This document shows, piece by piece, positions 1 through 10,534 of a stretch of DNA of 62,483 bases. The notes below the pieces were generated by a model that was given only the letters and a program-made list of their open reading frames with translations, was not told the origin of the DNA and did no database searches. Position 1 is the stretch's first letter. Every line of letters begins with the position of its first letter. Source of the stretch: Methylobacterium sp. (GTDB lineage Bacteria; Pseudomonadota; Alphaproteobacteria; Rhizobiales; Beijerinckiaceae); NCBI RefSeq assembly GCF_019745455.1, contig NZ_JAIETD010000063.1:1-62483 (forward strand), in the 5' to 3' direction. The translations under genes were made by a program, and so were the position numbers.

Positions 1-139
1 ATCCCTAAGCCCTATCAATGCCTTACGCTACGCTCGCCACCACAGATCCACTGCCCTCGTGAATAAGACAGGCTAGCACGCGCGGCCCGAAACCACGCTC
101 GTGACTGAAGCGGGAGTTGAGTGGCCGGACGTGCCAAGC

Positions 140-334
140 TTAGTTCCTGACGATCACGGCCTCGATCACACCGTAGAGCCCGTTCATGCGGCTGGAAAAG
201 GTCTGAAGGGCAGCAGCGATCGCCAAAAAAATCAATCCGCCGATCACGCTATACTCGACGGATGTGGTTCCGGCCTCGTCCCGCCGCGATCGCAACGCGG
301 CCGATGACATTCGAGTAAGGAGATCACCCATCAT
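140..334 (-). CDS. Flp/Fap-type pilin subunit
   Basis: Short type IVb (Flp, tight-adherence) pilin. The translated product is about 64 residues, with a basic leader ending in a prepilin-peptidase-like site (AG followed by TTSVE, so the conserved Glu is at +5), then one hydrophobic helix (SVIGGLIFLAIAAALQTF) and a short tail. That is the standard Flp architecture. I start at the ATG at 334 because AAAGGCG lies just upstream; an upstream in-frame ATG at 430 would add 32 polar residues and has no such site. The ATG at 331 is equally possible. No tad/cpa assembly genes are visible in this window, so the rest of the pilus locus must be elsewhere or beyond the left edge. Confidence 0.8.
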   Translation of the reverse strand: MMGDLLTRMSSAALRSRRDEAGTTSVEYSVIGGLIFLAIAAALQTFSSRMNGLYGVIEAVIVRN

Positions 335-486
335 ATCGCCTTTGGTCGGGTGCTTGGAATCACCCTCTGCCGCAGGATCCGTCATTTCGCATGATCCCGC
401 GACAGGCGTTGTCGCGACCTGTTGTGTCACGGAAGGTCTTGCGGTTCGCTTAAACCCATCGCGGAAATACGGAGCCCCACAGCGGC

Positions 487-765
487 TCAGCCGCGTCCGG
501 CCTCCTTGCGCAGAGCATCGATCCGTTTCGACGCCTCGGCCTTGTCGAGGTCGGGCTCGAAGGCCTCCGGCTCATGGGTCTCTTCGGACAGGGTCTTGAG
601 GTAGGAGGCCTGGGCGCCTGTCATCGGCTCGGACCCGGTGGTCCACTGGTCGGGGTCCTTGATCCGATTGGATGCGTCGCCGTCGGCGGTCTTCGGGTTT
701 TCGTTCGGAAGCTCCTGCTCGGATCCGTTCTTCGCGGACGTCGTCCCGCTCTGCGTCTTGGCCAT
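487..765 (-). CDS. DUF3072 domain protein
   Basis: A 92-residue hydrophilic, probably cytoplasmic protein. The C-terminal half carries the DUF3072 signature (PMTGAQASYLKTLSEET, followed by an acidic stretch and a final helix ASKRIDALRKEAG). The N-terminal 35 residues are Ser/Thr/Lys/Asn-rich and look disordered. The start at 765 is supported by GGAG seven bases upstream. Function is unknown; the family is widespread as small proteins in alphaproteobacteria. It stands alone: the gap to ilvE is 101 bp and a separate promoter is possible. Confidence 0.75.
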   Translation of the reverse strand: MAKTQSGTTSAKNGSEQELPNENPKTADGDASNRIKDPDQWTTGSEPMTGAQASYLKTLSEETHEPEAFEPDLDKAEASKRIDALRKEAGRG

Positions 766-866
766 TGCCAGCTCCGTTCCTGATATGTTCTGCTTGTAAC
801 ACATGAGGTCGGACCCGGGTTCCCATCGGGTGCCGACTGGATTCGTCCCAGCCGGCACGGTCGTCG

Positions 867-1754
867 TCAGGCAGCCTCGGCCTTGGGCTGCACCTCGGAC
901 GTATAATCGTCCATGAGCGACTTCGTCAGGGCGGCCGGGATGAAGCGATAGGGGCCGATCTCCGACACCGGGGTCACCTCGGCAGCCGAGCCGGTGATGA
1001 AGCATTCCGAGAAACCGCTCATCTCCTCGGGCCGGATACGGCGCTCGATCACCGTGATGCCGCGCCGGCGGGCGAGATCGATCACGGTCTGTCTGGTGAT
1101 GCCGTTGAGGAACCGGTCGGCGAGGGGCGTATGGATCACGCCGTCGGTCACGAAGAACACGTTGGCACCGGTACACTCGGCGACGTTGTCTTCCCAATCA
1201 AGCATCAGCGCGTCGGCAAAGCCCTTGTTCTCGGCCCGGTGCTTCGAGATCGTGCAGATCATGTAGAGGCCCGCCGCCTTCGATGCGGACGGCGCCGTAC
1301 GCGGGTCCGGCCGACGATAATCGGCGATGTCGAGGCGAATGCCTTTCATCTTTGTCTCTGGATCGAAGTAGCTCGGCCATTCCCAAGCTGCGATGGCCAG
1401 GTGGATGGTGTTGCCCTGGGCGGCGACGCCCATCATCTCCGAGCCGCGCCAGGCCACCGGCCGAATGTAGGCGTCGGAGAGCCCGCTGGTCCTGAGAACC
1501 AGCTCCTTGGCGGCGACAATGTCGTCGGCACTGTAGGGAATGGTGAAGTCGAGCAGTTGCGCCGAGCGCAGCAGGCGCTCCGCGTGCTCCTCGGTCTTGA
1601 AGATGCGGCCGCCATAGGCGCGCTCGCCCTCGAACACCGACGAGCCGTAATGCAGCCCGTGGCTGAGCACGTGGATCTTCGCGTCCCGCCACGGCACCAG
1701 CGCGCCGTCGAACCAGATGGTGCCCTCGCGCTCGTCGAAGGGGATCATGGACAT
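867..1754 (-). CDS. ilvE: Branched-chain amino acid aminotransferase
   Basis: PLP-dependent class IV aminotransferase of 295 residues. It would catalyse the last step of valine, leucine and isoleucine synthesis by transferring the amino group from glutamate. The N-terminus IWFDGALVPWRDAKIHVLSH and the SVFEGERAY segment are typical of IlvE, as is the later MLDWEDNVAECTGANVFFV region (EcTGaNiF motif) that contacts the cofactor. The start at 1754 is preceded by GAGGAACG; longer in-frame extensions to 1973 lack family similarity. It is divergent from the MarR/two-component operon, so the 190 bp between them probably holds promoters for both directions. Length is normal for the family. Confidence 0.95.
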   Translation of the reverse strand: MSMIPFDEREGTIWFDGALVPWRDAKIHVLSHGLHYGSSVFEGERAYGGRIFKTEEHAERLLRSAQLLDFTIPYSADDIVAAKELVLRTSGLSDAYIRPVAWRGSEMMGVAAQGNTIHLAIAAWEWPSYFDPETKMKGIRLDIADYRRPDPRTAPSASKAAGLYMICTISKHRAENKGFADALMLDWEDNVAECTGANVFFVTDGVIHTPLADRFLNGITRQTVIDLARRRGITVIERRIRPEEMSGFSECFITGSAAEVTPVSEIGPYRFIPAALTKSLMDDYTSEVQPKAEAA

Positions 1755-1876
1755 GGACGCGTTCCTCGGCAAACGGATGCAGGCCGCGGGGACAGGATCG
1801 AAGCCAGCGCCATCGCGGGTGGGGTCGAGCACGGCCCGTCGCCGATAGAGGGCGCAGGCGACCGTGGCCGGACGGC

Positions 1877-1905
1877 TTGACGGGTAGCAACGGGGCTGAG
1901 ATATG
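1877..1905 (+). promoter_or_regulatory. Possible sigma70-like promoter of the marR operon
   Basis: TTGACG at 1877-1882, a 17-base gap, then GATATG at 1900-1905. The -35 match is good and the -10 match poor (3 of 6). Its -10 overlaps the palindrome at 1902-1922, which would suit repression by the MarR protein encoded just downstream. Seen by eye only. Confidence 0.35.
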
Positions 1906-1922
1906 TCAACAAGACTGACGTA
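1902..1922. promoter_or_regulatory. Palindrome, candidate MarR operator
   Basis: TATGTCA-N7-TGACGTA, two 7-base arms with one mismatch, centre at 1912. It lies directly before the marR coding region and overlaps the candidate -10. MarR dimers typically bind palindromes of about this size in their own promoter, so autoregulation is the natural reading, but binding is inferred. Confidence 0.5.
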
Positions 1923-1941
1923 AATGGAGGGTGCCCCGATC

Positions 1942-2478
1942 GTGGACCGACACGCGACGCGAGAGGTCACCAAAGCCGATACTCCGCGTGCCGCGGCGCC
2001 GGCGGAGGGCAGCGACGACCTGATCGAGCTCCTGTTCTTCGCCTATCGCGATTTCGTCGGTGACCCGGATCGAATCCTGGCCCAGTATGGCTTTGGCCGG
2101 GCACATCATCGCGTCCTGCATTTCGTCGATCGCTATCCAGGCCTCACCATCGCCGAACTCCTGGATATCCTTCGCATCACCAAGCAGAGCCTCAACAGGG
2201 TGCTGAAGGATTTGATCGAACAGGACTACATCGTGCAGAAGACCGGGGCCAACGACCGCCGCCAGCGTCTCCTGTTCTGCACCCCGGCTGGAACGGCGCT
2301 TGCCGCCGACCTGACGCGCGTCCAGGCGAGACGGCTCGCCCGCGCCCTCTCGGACCCGCCCGAGGGAGACAGCACTGCCTACAGCGCCGCGGAAGGATTC
2401 CTTCTGGCCATGATCGATCCCGAAGAGCGTGCCGCCGTACAGCGCCTCATGGCACGCCGCGTCGGGGCCGTCGCCTGA
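1942..2478 (+). CDS. MarR-family transcriptional regulator
   Basis: Winged-helix regulator of about 178 residues. After a polar N-terminal tail comes the dimerisation helix (DLIELLFFAYRDFVGDP), then the DNA-binding core (LTIAELLDILRITKQSLNRVLKDLIEQ) and the wing (VQKTGANDRRQRLLFCTPAG), matching the MarR pattern with the conserved DRR. I chose the GTG at 1942 because GGAGGG lies 10 bases upstream. An ATG at 1924 is in frame but abuts the palindrome and has no ribosome site, so it would be nearly leaderless. The stop overlaps the response-regulator start (TGATG at 2476-2480), so the two are translationally coupled. The MarR plus OmpR/EnvZ combination is a conserved alphaproteobacterial arrangement as far as I recall; the ligand is unknown. 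Confidence 0.88.
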   Translation: MDRHATREVTKADTPRAAAPAEGSDDLIELLFFAYRDFVGDPDRILAQYGFGRAHHRVLHFVDRYPGLTIAELLDILRITKQSLNRVLKDLIEQDYIVQKTGANDRRQRLLFCTPAGTALAADLTRVQARRLARALSDPPEGDSTAYSAAEGFLLAMIDPEERAAVQRLMARRVGAVA

Positions 2479-3197
2479 TGGCCGTTGCCGGCCTCCGCCC
2501 CCGCGCCGAACTCCCCGACCATGCCCCTCATATTCTGGTGGTGGACGATGACCGCCGCGTGCGCGAATTGCTGTCGCGCTTTCTCTTCGACCAGGGTTTC
2601 CGGGTGACAGCGGCCGAGAACGTCGCCGAGGCGCGCGCCCGATCGCAGAGTTTCGTGTTCGATGCCCTCGTTCTCGACGTCATGATGCCCGGCGAGACCG
2701 GGTTCGACTACGCGCGCCAGGTCCGCGAGACGTCGCAAGTGCCGATCCTGATGCTCACGGCGCGCTCGAACCCGAATGATCGGGTGATGGGCCTGGAAAT
2801 TGGCGCCGACGATTACCTGCCGAAACCCTTCGAACCGCGCGAGCTCATTCTGCGACTCAACAACATCCTCAAGCGCGGGGCGAAAGCGCCGGTGCGCGAG
2901 GGCGCGGAATCGGTGACCTTCGGCCCCTTCTCTTATCGCATCGACCGGGGTGAACTGAAGCGCCAGGACGAGACCGTTCGCATCACGGAGCGGGAGCGCG
3001 AAATTCTGACGATCCTGGCGCTGGCGGGCGGCGCCAATGTCGAGCGCGAGACGCTGGCCGGGTCGGGGGGCCTCGCCGCCGAGCGCAGCATCGACGTGCA
3101 GATCAACCGCTTGCGCCGCAAGACCGAGGTCGACCCGGCGAACCCCCTCTTCCTTCAGACCGTGCGCGGCGTCGGCTACCGCCTCGCGGTCGATTAG
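2478..3197 (+). CDS. OmpR/PhoB-family response regulator
   Basis: 239 residues: receiver domain (about 19-135) with the acidic pocket VVDDD at 21-25, phospho-acceptor Asp67 in VLDVMMPG, Thr in MLTARS and Lys in YLPKPF. An OmpR-type winged-helix domain follows (about 140-236; ITEREREILTILAL through INRLRRKTE and VRGVGYRL). All catalytic receiver residues are present. It sits between marR (1-base overlap) and its cognate kinase (9-base gap). Best matched to the OmpR branch; the regulated genes cannot be deduced from the window. Confidence 0.93.
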   Translation: MAVAGLRPRAELPDHAPHILVVDDDRRVRELLSRFLFDQGFRVTAAENVAEARARSQSFVFDALVLDVMMPGETGFDYARQVRETSQVPILMLTARSNPNDRVMGLEIGADDYLPKPFEPRELILRLNNILKRGAKAPVREGAESVTFGPFSYRIDRGELKRQDETVRITEREREILTILALAGGANVERETLAGSGGLAAERSIDVQINRLRRKTEVDPANPLFLQTVRGVGYRLAVD

Positions 3198-3206
3198 GAG
3201 GGCAGC

Positions 3207-4604
3207 GTGGCGGGGGGCCTCGCGAGCCTGAGGCGCGGTGCGAGCCAGGCCTGGGCCGCGATGCCCGGCCCTGGCCGCATCTGGCGGCTGATCTCCCGAG
3301 GTGTCGGAGATGCCCTTCCAAAAGGGCTCTACGCCCGCTCGCTGATCATCATCATCGCGCCCGTGGTGCTGCTGCAATCGGTGATCGCCTACACCTTCAT
3401 GGAGCGGCACTGGCAACTCGTCACGCGCCGGCTCTCGGCAGCCGTCACGGCGGATGTCGCGGCCCTCATCGACGTCTACGAAAGCTATCCTCAGGACAGG
3501 GACGCCGAGACGCTCTCTCGCATCGCCGCGACGCGGCTCAACCTCGACCTCGACATCCTGAAAGGCGCCAAGCTCCCGGCCCCGGGCCCACGGCCGTTCT
3601 TCTCCATCCTCGACGAAGCCTTGTCCGAGGAGATCAACCGCCAGATCAAGCGGGCGTACTGGATCGACACGGTGGGCCGCTCCAGCCTCATCGAGATCCG
3701 GGTTGCGATTCCCGACGGGGTCATGCGCGTCACCGCGAGGCGCAGCATGGCCTACGCCTCGAACTCGCACATCTTCCTGCTCTGGATGACCGGCTCGTCG
3801 ATGGTGCTGCTCGGCGTCGCGATCCTTTTCCTGCGCAATCAGATCAAGCCGATTCTCAGGCTCGCGGCTGTGGCGGAGAGTTTCGGCAAGGGACGGGAGA
3901 TCGAGTTCCGGCCGCGCGGCGCCCGCGAGGTGCGCCAGGCCGGCCATGCCTTCATCGAGATGAAGCGGCGCATCGAGCGGGCGATGGACCAGCGCACGAC
4001 GATGCTGAACGGCGTCAGCCACGACCTTCGCACCATCATCACCCGCTTCAAGCTCTCGCTGGCCCTCGTGGAGCAGAGCGCCGATGTCGAGGACCTGCAG
4101 CGCGACGTGGACGAGATGAGCCGCATGCTCGAAGCCTATCTCGCCTTCGCCCGCGGCGATTCCGGCGAGATCGCCGTTCCGACCGACCTGCGCGCTCTGC
4201 TCGAGGACCTGCGTACCGACATCGAGCGCCTCGGCGCGCACGTGGAATCAGTGGACATCGATGCGCCGGCCAGCGTGACGATGCGGTCGGACGCGGTGCG
4301 GCGCTGCCTGTTCAACCTCGCCGCCAACGCAGCCCGCTATGGCGACACCGTCGCCATCATGGCGCGGCGGGACCTGCGCAACGTCCTGATCTCGATCGAC
4401 GACGACGGGCCAGGGATCGCACTCGACCAGCGCGAGGAGGTGTTCAAGCCGTTCGTTCGCCTCGACGCCTCGCGCCAGGATGCCGGCGGTTCGGGGCTCG
4501 GCCTTTCCATCGCCCGCGACATCGCGCGCTCGCATGGCGGCGACGTCACCCTGCACGACAGCCCGCTTGGCGGCCTGCGCGCCACGGTTCGGCTGCCGGC
4601 CTGA
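3207..4604 (+). CDS. EnvZ-type sensor histidine kinase
   Basis: 465-residue inner-membrane kinase, GTG start. There are two membrane helices (about 44-64 and 188-208) enclosing a periplasmic domain of about 120 residues, then HAMP (about 209-262). The dimerisation domain carries His272 in VSHDLRTIITRFKL, and the ATPase domain has an N box (NLAANAARYG), G1 (DDDGPGI) and G2 (GGSGLGLSI). The H-box has RTII where EnvZ has RTPL; this substitution also occurs in related alphaproteobacterial kinases, so activity is expected. It is the third gene of the marR-regulator-kinase operon and presumably phosphorylates the protein encoded upstream. The signal is not evident. Confidence 0.92.
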   Translation: MAGGLASLRRGASQAWAAMPGPGRIWRLISRGVGDALPKGLYARSLIIIIAPVVLLQSVIAYTFMERHWQLVTRRLSAAVTADVAALIDVYESYPQDRDAETLSRIAATRLNLDLDILKGAKLPAPGPRPFFSILDEALSEEINRQIKRAYWIDTVGRSSLIEIRVAIPDGVMRVTARRSMAYASNSHIFLLWMTGSSMVLLGVAILFLRNQIKPILRLAAVAESFGKGREIEFRPRGAREVRQAGHAFIEMKRRIERAMDQRTTMLNGVSHDLRTIITRFKLSLALVEQSADVEDLQRDVDEMSRMLEAYLAFARGDSGEIAVPTDLRALLEDLRTDIERLGAHVESVDIDAPASVTMRSDAVRRCLFNLAANAARYGDTVAIMARRDLRNVLISIDDDGPGIALDQREEVFKPFVRLDASRQDAGGSGLGLSIARDIARSHGGDVTLHDSPLGGLRATVRLPA

Positions 4605-4721
4605 TCCCTGTGACACGAAATCTCGCGACGGGGGTGTCCCCAGCCGGCTTCAGCGGTGCTATGAGCAGCCTCGGAAGGCCCTGATCCCGTTGGCAGGGTC
4701 ATCGACGCGAGTGATCGAGCC

Positions 4722-4913
4722 ATGAACCCGCTGGTACCCCTCTTCATCCTGTTGTCCTTGCCGCTCGCGGCCATCGGCCTCGTGCTCTATACGGATGCGG
4801 GGATCGAGCCGGCCCTGTTCTACGCCAGCGTCAAGACGTTCGTGATCCTCTTCGCCATCGGTGGTGCGCTCTGCTACGGCGCGAGCCGCCTTGCGGGCGA
4901 TACCGAAGGCTAA
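4722..4913 (+). CDS. Small two-helix membrane protein, unknown function
   Basis: A 63-residue protein with two hydrophobic segments (LVPLFILLSLPLAAIGLVLY and TFVILFAIGGALCYGAS) separated by a short loop, and a polar C-terminus. It is 117 bp downstream of the kinase and may be an independent unit. No family recognised. The hydrophobic pattern and clean start/stop make it a credible gene, but only weak ribosome-site sequence is visible. Confidence 0.55.
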   Translation: MNPLVPLFILLSLPLAAIGLVLYTDAGIEPALFYASVKTFVILFAIGGALCYGASRLAGDTEG

Positions 4914-5053
4914 ACCTCACAGGCCACTTCGGGTCACGCCGCAACCCATTGCGACCGCCTTCGTTGACGATGGATATCCGCATCATCTCTGAGGGCGGAA
5001 CGAGAGGACTTGTCGCACCACAATGGCGGCGAGTTTCCTGAGGTTGCGTTCCT

Positions 5054-7132
<2,079 letters not shown>

Positions 7133-7170
7133 AGCCCGTCCCCGCCTTATCGCTTCGGCCGAGCGCGTTT

Positions 7171-7354
7171 CCCTCTCCCCGCTTGCGGGGAGAGGGCCTT
7201 GCCGACCTCGCTGTCGGCAAAGCGAGGCGGCAGCCGAGGGTGAGGGGGCGCCTCCGAAGGAGCCTGAAGCGGAGAGACCCCCTCACCTTCGCTCCGCTCG
7301 CTTCATGCACGACAAGGTGCATGAAGCCCTCTCCCCGCCCGGCGGGGAGAGGGG
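7171..7354. repeat. Multi-hairpin intergenic repeat element
   Basis: A nested set of perfect inverted repeats fills the gap between two genes that converge. CCCTCTCCCCGC and its complement lie at 7171-7196 (12-bp stem). GCCGAC/GTCGGC is at 7201-7218. CTTCATGCAC/GTGCATGAAG is at 7301-7326 (10-bp stem). CCCTCTCCCCGCC/GGCGGGGAGAGGG is at 7327-7353 (13-bp stem). The two outer hairpins share the same core, and GAGGGTGAGGGGG near 7240 complements CCCCCTCACCTT near 7280, so the whole block folds as one cruciform. The style fits dispersed GC-rich intergenic repeats of alphaproteobacteria. It may terminate transcription from both sides, though no U-run follows. Confidence 0.75.
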
Positions 7355-7378
7355 ACGCGCACCTGACTTGAGCTATTC

Positions 7379-10300
7379 CTACTCCGCCGCCACACGCGGC
7401 GGCGGGAGGCGGCCGTCATTGGCGGGTGCTCCCGGGAGGCCGAAGGGTTCGTCCGCACCCGGCTCGTCCTTGGCGCCGATGAAGCGCGAGAACAGGCGCA
7501 CGATGAGGCGCGAGAGATCGTCGACCAGGACGAAGATCGCCGGCACGAAGATCAGCGACAGGCCGGTCGAGACGATGAGGCCGCCGATCACCGCGATCGC
7601 CATGGGAGAGCGGAACTCGCCGCCGATACCGAGCGCCATGGCGGACGGCACCATACCGGCGGCCATCGCGATGGTGGTCATGACGATCGGCCGTGCCCGC
7701 TTGCGGCCGGCATCGATGATCGCGGTGGCCCGGTCGACCCCGTGGGCCATCTCCTCGATGGCGAAGTCGACGAGCATGATCGCGTTCTTGGTCACCACGC
7801 CCATCAGCATCAGGATGCCGATGACCACCGGCATCGAGATCGGCTTCTGGAAGATCAGGAGGCCGATGATGGCGCCGCCGATCGAGAGCGGCAGCGAGAA
7901 CAGGATGGTGAGCGGCTGCAGGAAATTTCCGAACAGGAGCACCAGCACGCCGAACACCATCATCAGGCCGGCGCCCATGGCGAGGGCGAACCCTTCGAAC
8001 ACCTCACCCATCACTTCGGCGTCGCCGGTCTGACGGATGGTGACGCCCGGCGGAAGGTTCTTGGCGGTGGGCAGCGCCAGCACGGCCTCGATGAGGGAGC
8101 CGAGGGCATCGGAGCCCTGCATGTCGGCCTCCAGGGCGACGCGGATTGCCCGGTCGTAGCGGTCGATGGCGGTGGGACCCTGGCCGAGGCTGATATCGGC
8201 GACGCTGGCGAGGGGCACAGCAGCGCTGCCCTTCACCGGCACCTTCATGGTCTCGATCTCGGAAAGGTCTCCACGCAGGCGCTCGGGCAGCTGCACCCGG
8301 ATCGGGACCTGGCGATCGACGGCGTTGAACTTGGCCAGGTTCGCGCCGATGTCGCCGATGGTACCGACCCGCACCGTCTCGGCGATGAGGTCGGTGGAGA
8401 CGCCGAGATCGGCAGCGACGCCGGCTTTGGGGCGGATGCGGACCTCGGTGCGGTCGAGGGGGGCGGTCGAGATCACGTTGACGAGGTGCGGGACCTGTGC
8501 CGCCTCGCGCTGAAGCCGGGCTGCCGTCTCGGCGACGACCATCCGGTCGGGACCTGCCACGACGAGGGAGAGGTCGCGCTGACCATTCTCGCGCAGCGCC
8601 CAGAAACGGATGTCGGGCGTGGAGCGCAGGATCGCCCCGATCTCGACGTCCATCTGCTTCTGCGTGCGGTGGCGGGTGTTCTTCGGCGTCAGGTTGATGG
8701 TGAAGGTGGCGAGCCGCACTTCCTTCTTCGCCGGCAGCTGGCGGCCGCCGTCGACGAAGACGCTGCGCACTTCCGGAAGGGCGCGGATGCGGTTGACGAG
8801 CTCGTCCGTGACCTTGGTGGTGTCGGCGAGGCGGGCGCCGGGCGCCAGCTCGACCACGAAGATGGTGCGGGACGCGTCCTCGGCGGGCAGGAAGCCGGCC
8901 GGCAGCAGGCTCGTCGACCAGATCGAAGCCCCGAAGCAGGCGAGCCCGAGCACCAGGGTGATGAACTTGTGCCGCACCGACCAGGCGACGACGCGGGTGT
9001 AGCTGCGCATCACCACGCCTTCGCGCTCGTGATCCGGGCCATGATCGCGCAGGAAATAGGCGGCCAGCAGCGGCGTGATCAGCCGCGCCACCAGCAGCGA
9101 CATGAACACGGCGGCCGCGATGGTGAGGCCGAACTGCTTGAAATACTGGCCGGCGATGCCGCTCATGAACGAGACCGGCGCGAAGATCGCGATGATCGTC
9201 GCCGTGATGGCGATGACCGCGAGGCCGATCTCGTCGGCCGCTTCGAGCGAGGCGCGATAGGCGGATTTGCCCATGCGCATGTGGCGTACGATGTTCTCGA
9301 TCTCGACGATGGCGTCGTCGACGAGGATTCCGGTGACGAGGGTGATGGCGAGGAGGCTGACCGCGTTCAGCGAGAAGCCGAGCGTGCTCATGATCCAGAA
9401 GGTGGGAAGCACCGAGAGCGGCAAGGCGATGGAGGCGATCAGCGTCGCGCGCCAGTCGCGCAGGAACACGAACACCACGACGACGGCGAGCGCTGCGCCC
9501 TCGATGAGGCTCAGCATCGCCGAGTTGTAGTTGCCGACCGTATTGGTCACCACGGTGTCGATGAGGTCGAAGCGCACGCCCGGATTCTTGGCGGCGAGCT
9601 CGTCGATCTTGGCCGCCACCGAGGCCGCCACCTGGGCGTCGCTGGCGCCCGTGGCGCGCGAGATCGCGAAGGCCACCACTGGCTCGCCGTTGAAGCGGGC
9701 GAAGGTACGCGGCTCTTCCGATCCGTCCACGACCGTGGCGAGTTCGTCGAGCCGGACCTTGCGGTTGCCGGGCACCACGATCGAGGTCTGCGCCAGGGTG
9801 TCGAGGCTCGCTGCGCCGCCGAGTGTACGGATCGATTGTTCGAGGCCGCCGAGCTCGCCGCGCCCGCCGGCCATGTCGGCCGAGGTGAGGCGGACCTGCC
9901 GGTTCACGTCGACCGCCGTGATGCCGAGCGCCAGCAGCCGCTCGGGCTTGAGGATGACCCGGATCTCACGGGCGACGCCGCCCAGGCGCTCGACGCCCCC
10001 GACGCCCTTCACGCCTTGGATCTGGCGGGCGATGACGTCGTCGACCAGCCAGGACAGGTCCTCGGGCGTCATCGCCGGGGCCGAGGCACCGTAGACCATG
10101 ATCGGCAGGCCGGCGATGTCGACGCGGCTGACGATGGGCTCGTCGATCGTGCGCGGCAGGGTCACGCGGATCTTGGCGATGGCATCCTTGACGTCGTTCA
10201 CGGCCCGATCGACGCTGGTCTCGAGCCGGAACTCGATGGTCGTCGTCGAGGTGCCCTCGGCGATGGCCGAGGTGATGTGCTTGACGCCCTTCACGCCGGC

Positions 10301-10519
10301 GACCGCATCCTCCACCACCTTGGTGACCTGGGTCTGAAGCTCGGAGGGCGCCGCGCCCGCCTGCGTGACGAGGATCGAGACGATCGGAAGATCGATGTTG
10401 GGGAAGCGCGTGATCGGCAGGCTGCGGAAGCTGACGACGCCGAGGAGCGCGAGCACCACGAACAAGACGATCGAGGGGATCGGCTTGCGGATGGCCCAGG
10501 CGGAGACATTGAGGCGCAT
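7379..10519 (-). CDS. RND-family multidrug efflux inner-membrane transporter (AcrB/HAE1 type)
   Basis: 1046-residue proton-driven pump, the standard AcrB/MdtB length. It starts with the cytoplasmic helix plus TM1 (SAWAIRKPIPSIVLFVVLAL), followed by two large periplasmic loops and twelve expected membrane helices. The proton-relay motif GILVDDAIVEIEN in TM4 has both acidic residues, and the TM10 lysine is present in MGVVTKNAIMLVDF. It would export hydrophobic or amphipathic compounds via a periplasmic adaptor and an outer-membrane channel. The adaptor gene lies 15 bp upstream in the same operon; no outer-membrane channel gene is present here. Substrates cannot be inferred. Confidence 0.95.
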   Translation of the reverse strand: MRLNVSAWAIRKPIPSIVLFVVLALLGVVSFRSLPITRFPNIDLPIVSILVTQAGAAPSELQTQVTKVVEDAVAGVKGVKHITSAIAEGTSTTTIEFRLETSVDRAVNDVKDAIAKIRVTLPRTIDEPIVSRVDIAGLPIMVYGASAPAMTPEDLSWLVDDVIARQIQGVKGVGGVERLGGVAREIRVILKPERLLALGITAVDVNRQVRLTSADMAGGRGELGGLEQSIRTLGGAASLDTLAQTSIVVPGNRKVRLDELATVVDGSEEPRTFARFNGEPVVAFAISRATGASDAQVAASVAAKIDELAAKNPGVRFDLIDTVVTNTVGNYNSAMLSLIEGAALAVVVVFVFLRDWRATLIASIALPLSVLPTFWIMSTLGFSLNAVSLLAITLVTGILVDDAIVEIENIVRHMRMGKSAYRASLEAADEIGLAVIAITATIIAIFAPVSFMSGIAGQYFKQFGLTIAAAVFMSLLVARLITPLLAAYFLRDHGPDHEREGVVMRSYTRVVAWSVRHKFITLVLGLACFGASIWSTSLLPAGFLPAEDASRTIFVVELAPGARLADTTKVTDELVNRIRALPEVRSVFVDGGRQLPAKKEVRLATFTINLTPKNTRHRTQKQMDVEIGAILRSTPDIRFWALRENGQRDLSLVVAGPDRMVVAETAARLQREAAQVPHLVNVISTAPLDRTEVRIRPKAGVAADLGVSTDLIAETVRVGTIGDIGANLAKFNAVDRQVPIRVQLPERLRGDLSEIETMKVPVKGSAAVPLASVADISLGQGPTAIDRYDRAIRVALEADMQGSDALGSLIEAVLALPTAKNLPPGVTIRQTGDAEVMGEVFEGFALAMGAGLMMVFGVLVLLFGNFLQPLTILFSLPLSIGGAIIGLLIFQKPISMPVVIGILMLMGVVTKNAIMLVDFAIEEMAHGVDRATAIIDAGRKRARPIVMTTIAMAAGMVPSAMALGIGGEFRSPMAIAVIGGLIVSTGLSLIFVPAIFVLVDDLSRLIVRLFSRFIGAKDEPGADEPFGLPGAPANDGRLPPPRVAAE

Positions 10520-10534
10520 GGCGTCAGATCTCCG

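Noticed and set aside
2379..4241. A 620-codon frame opposite the response regulator and kinase
   Set aside because: Shadow of two well-supported signalling genes on the other strand.
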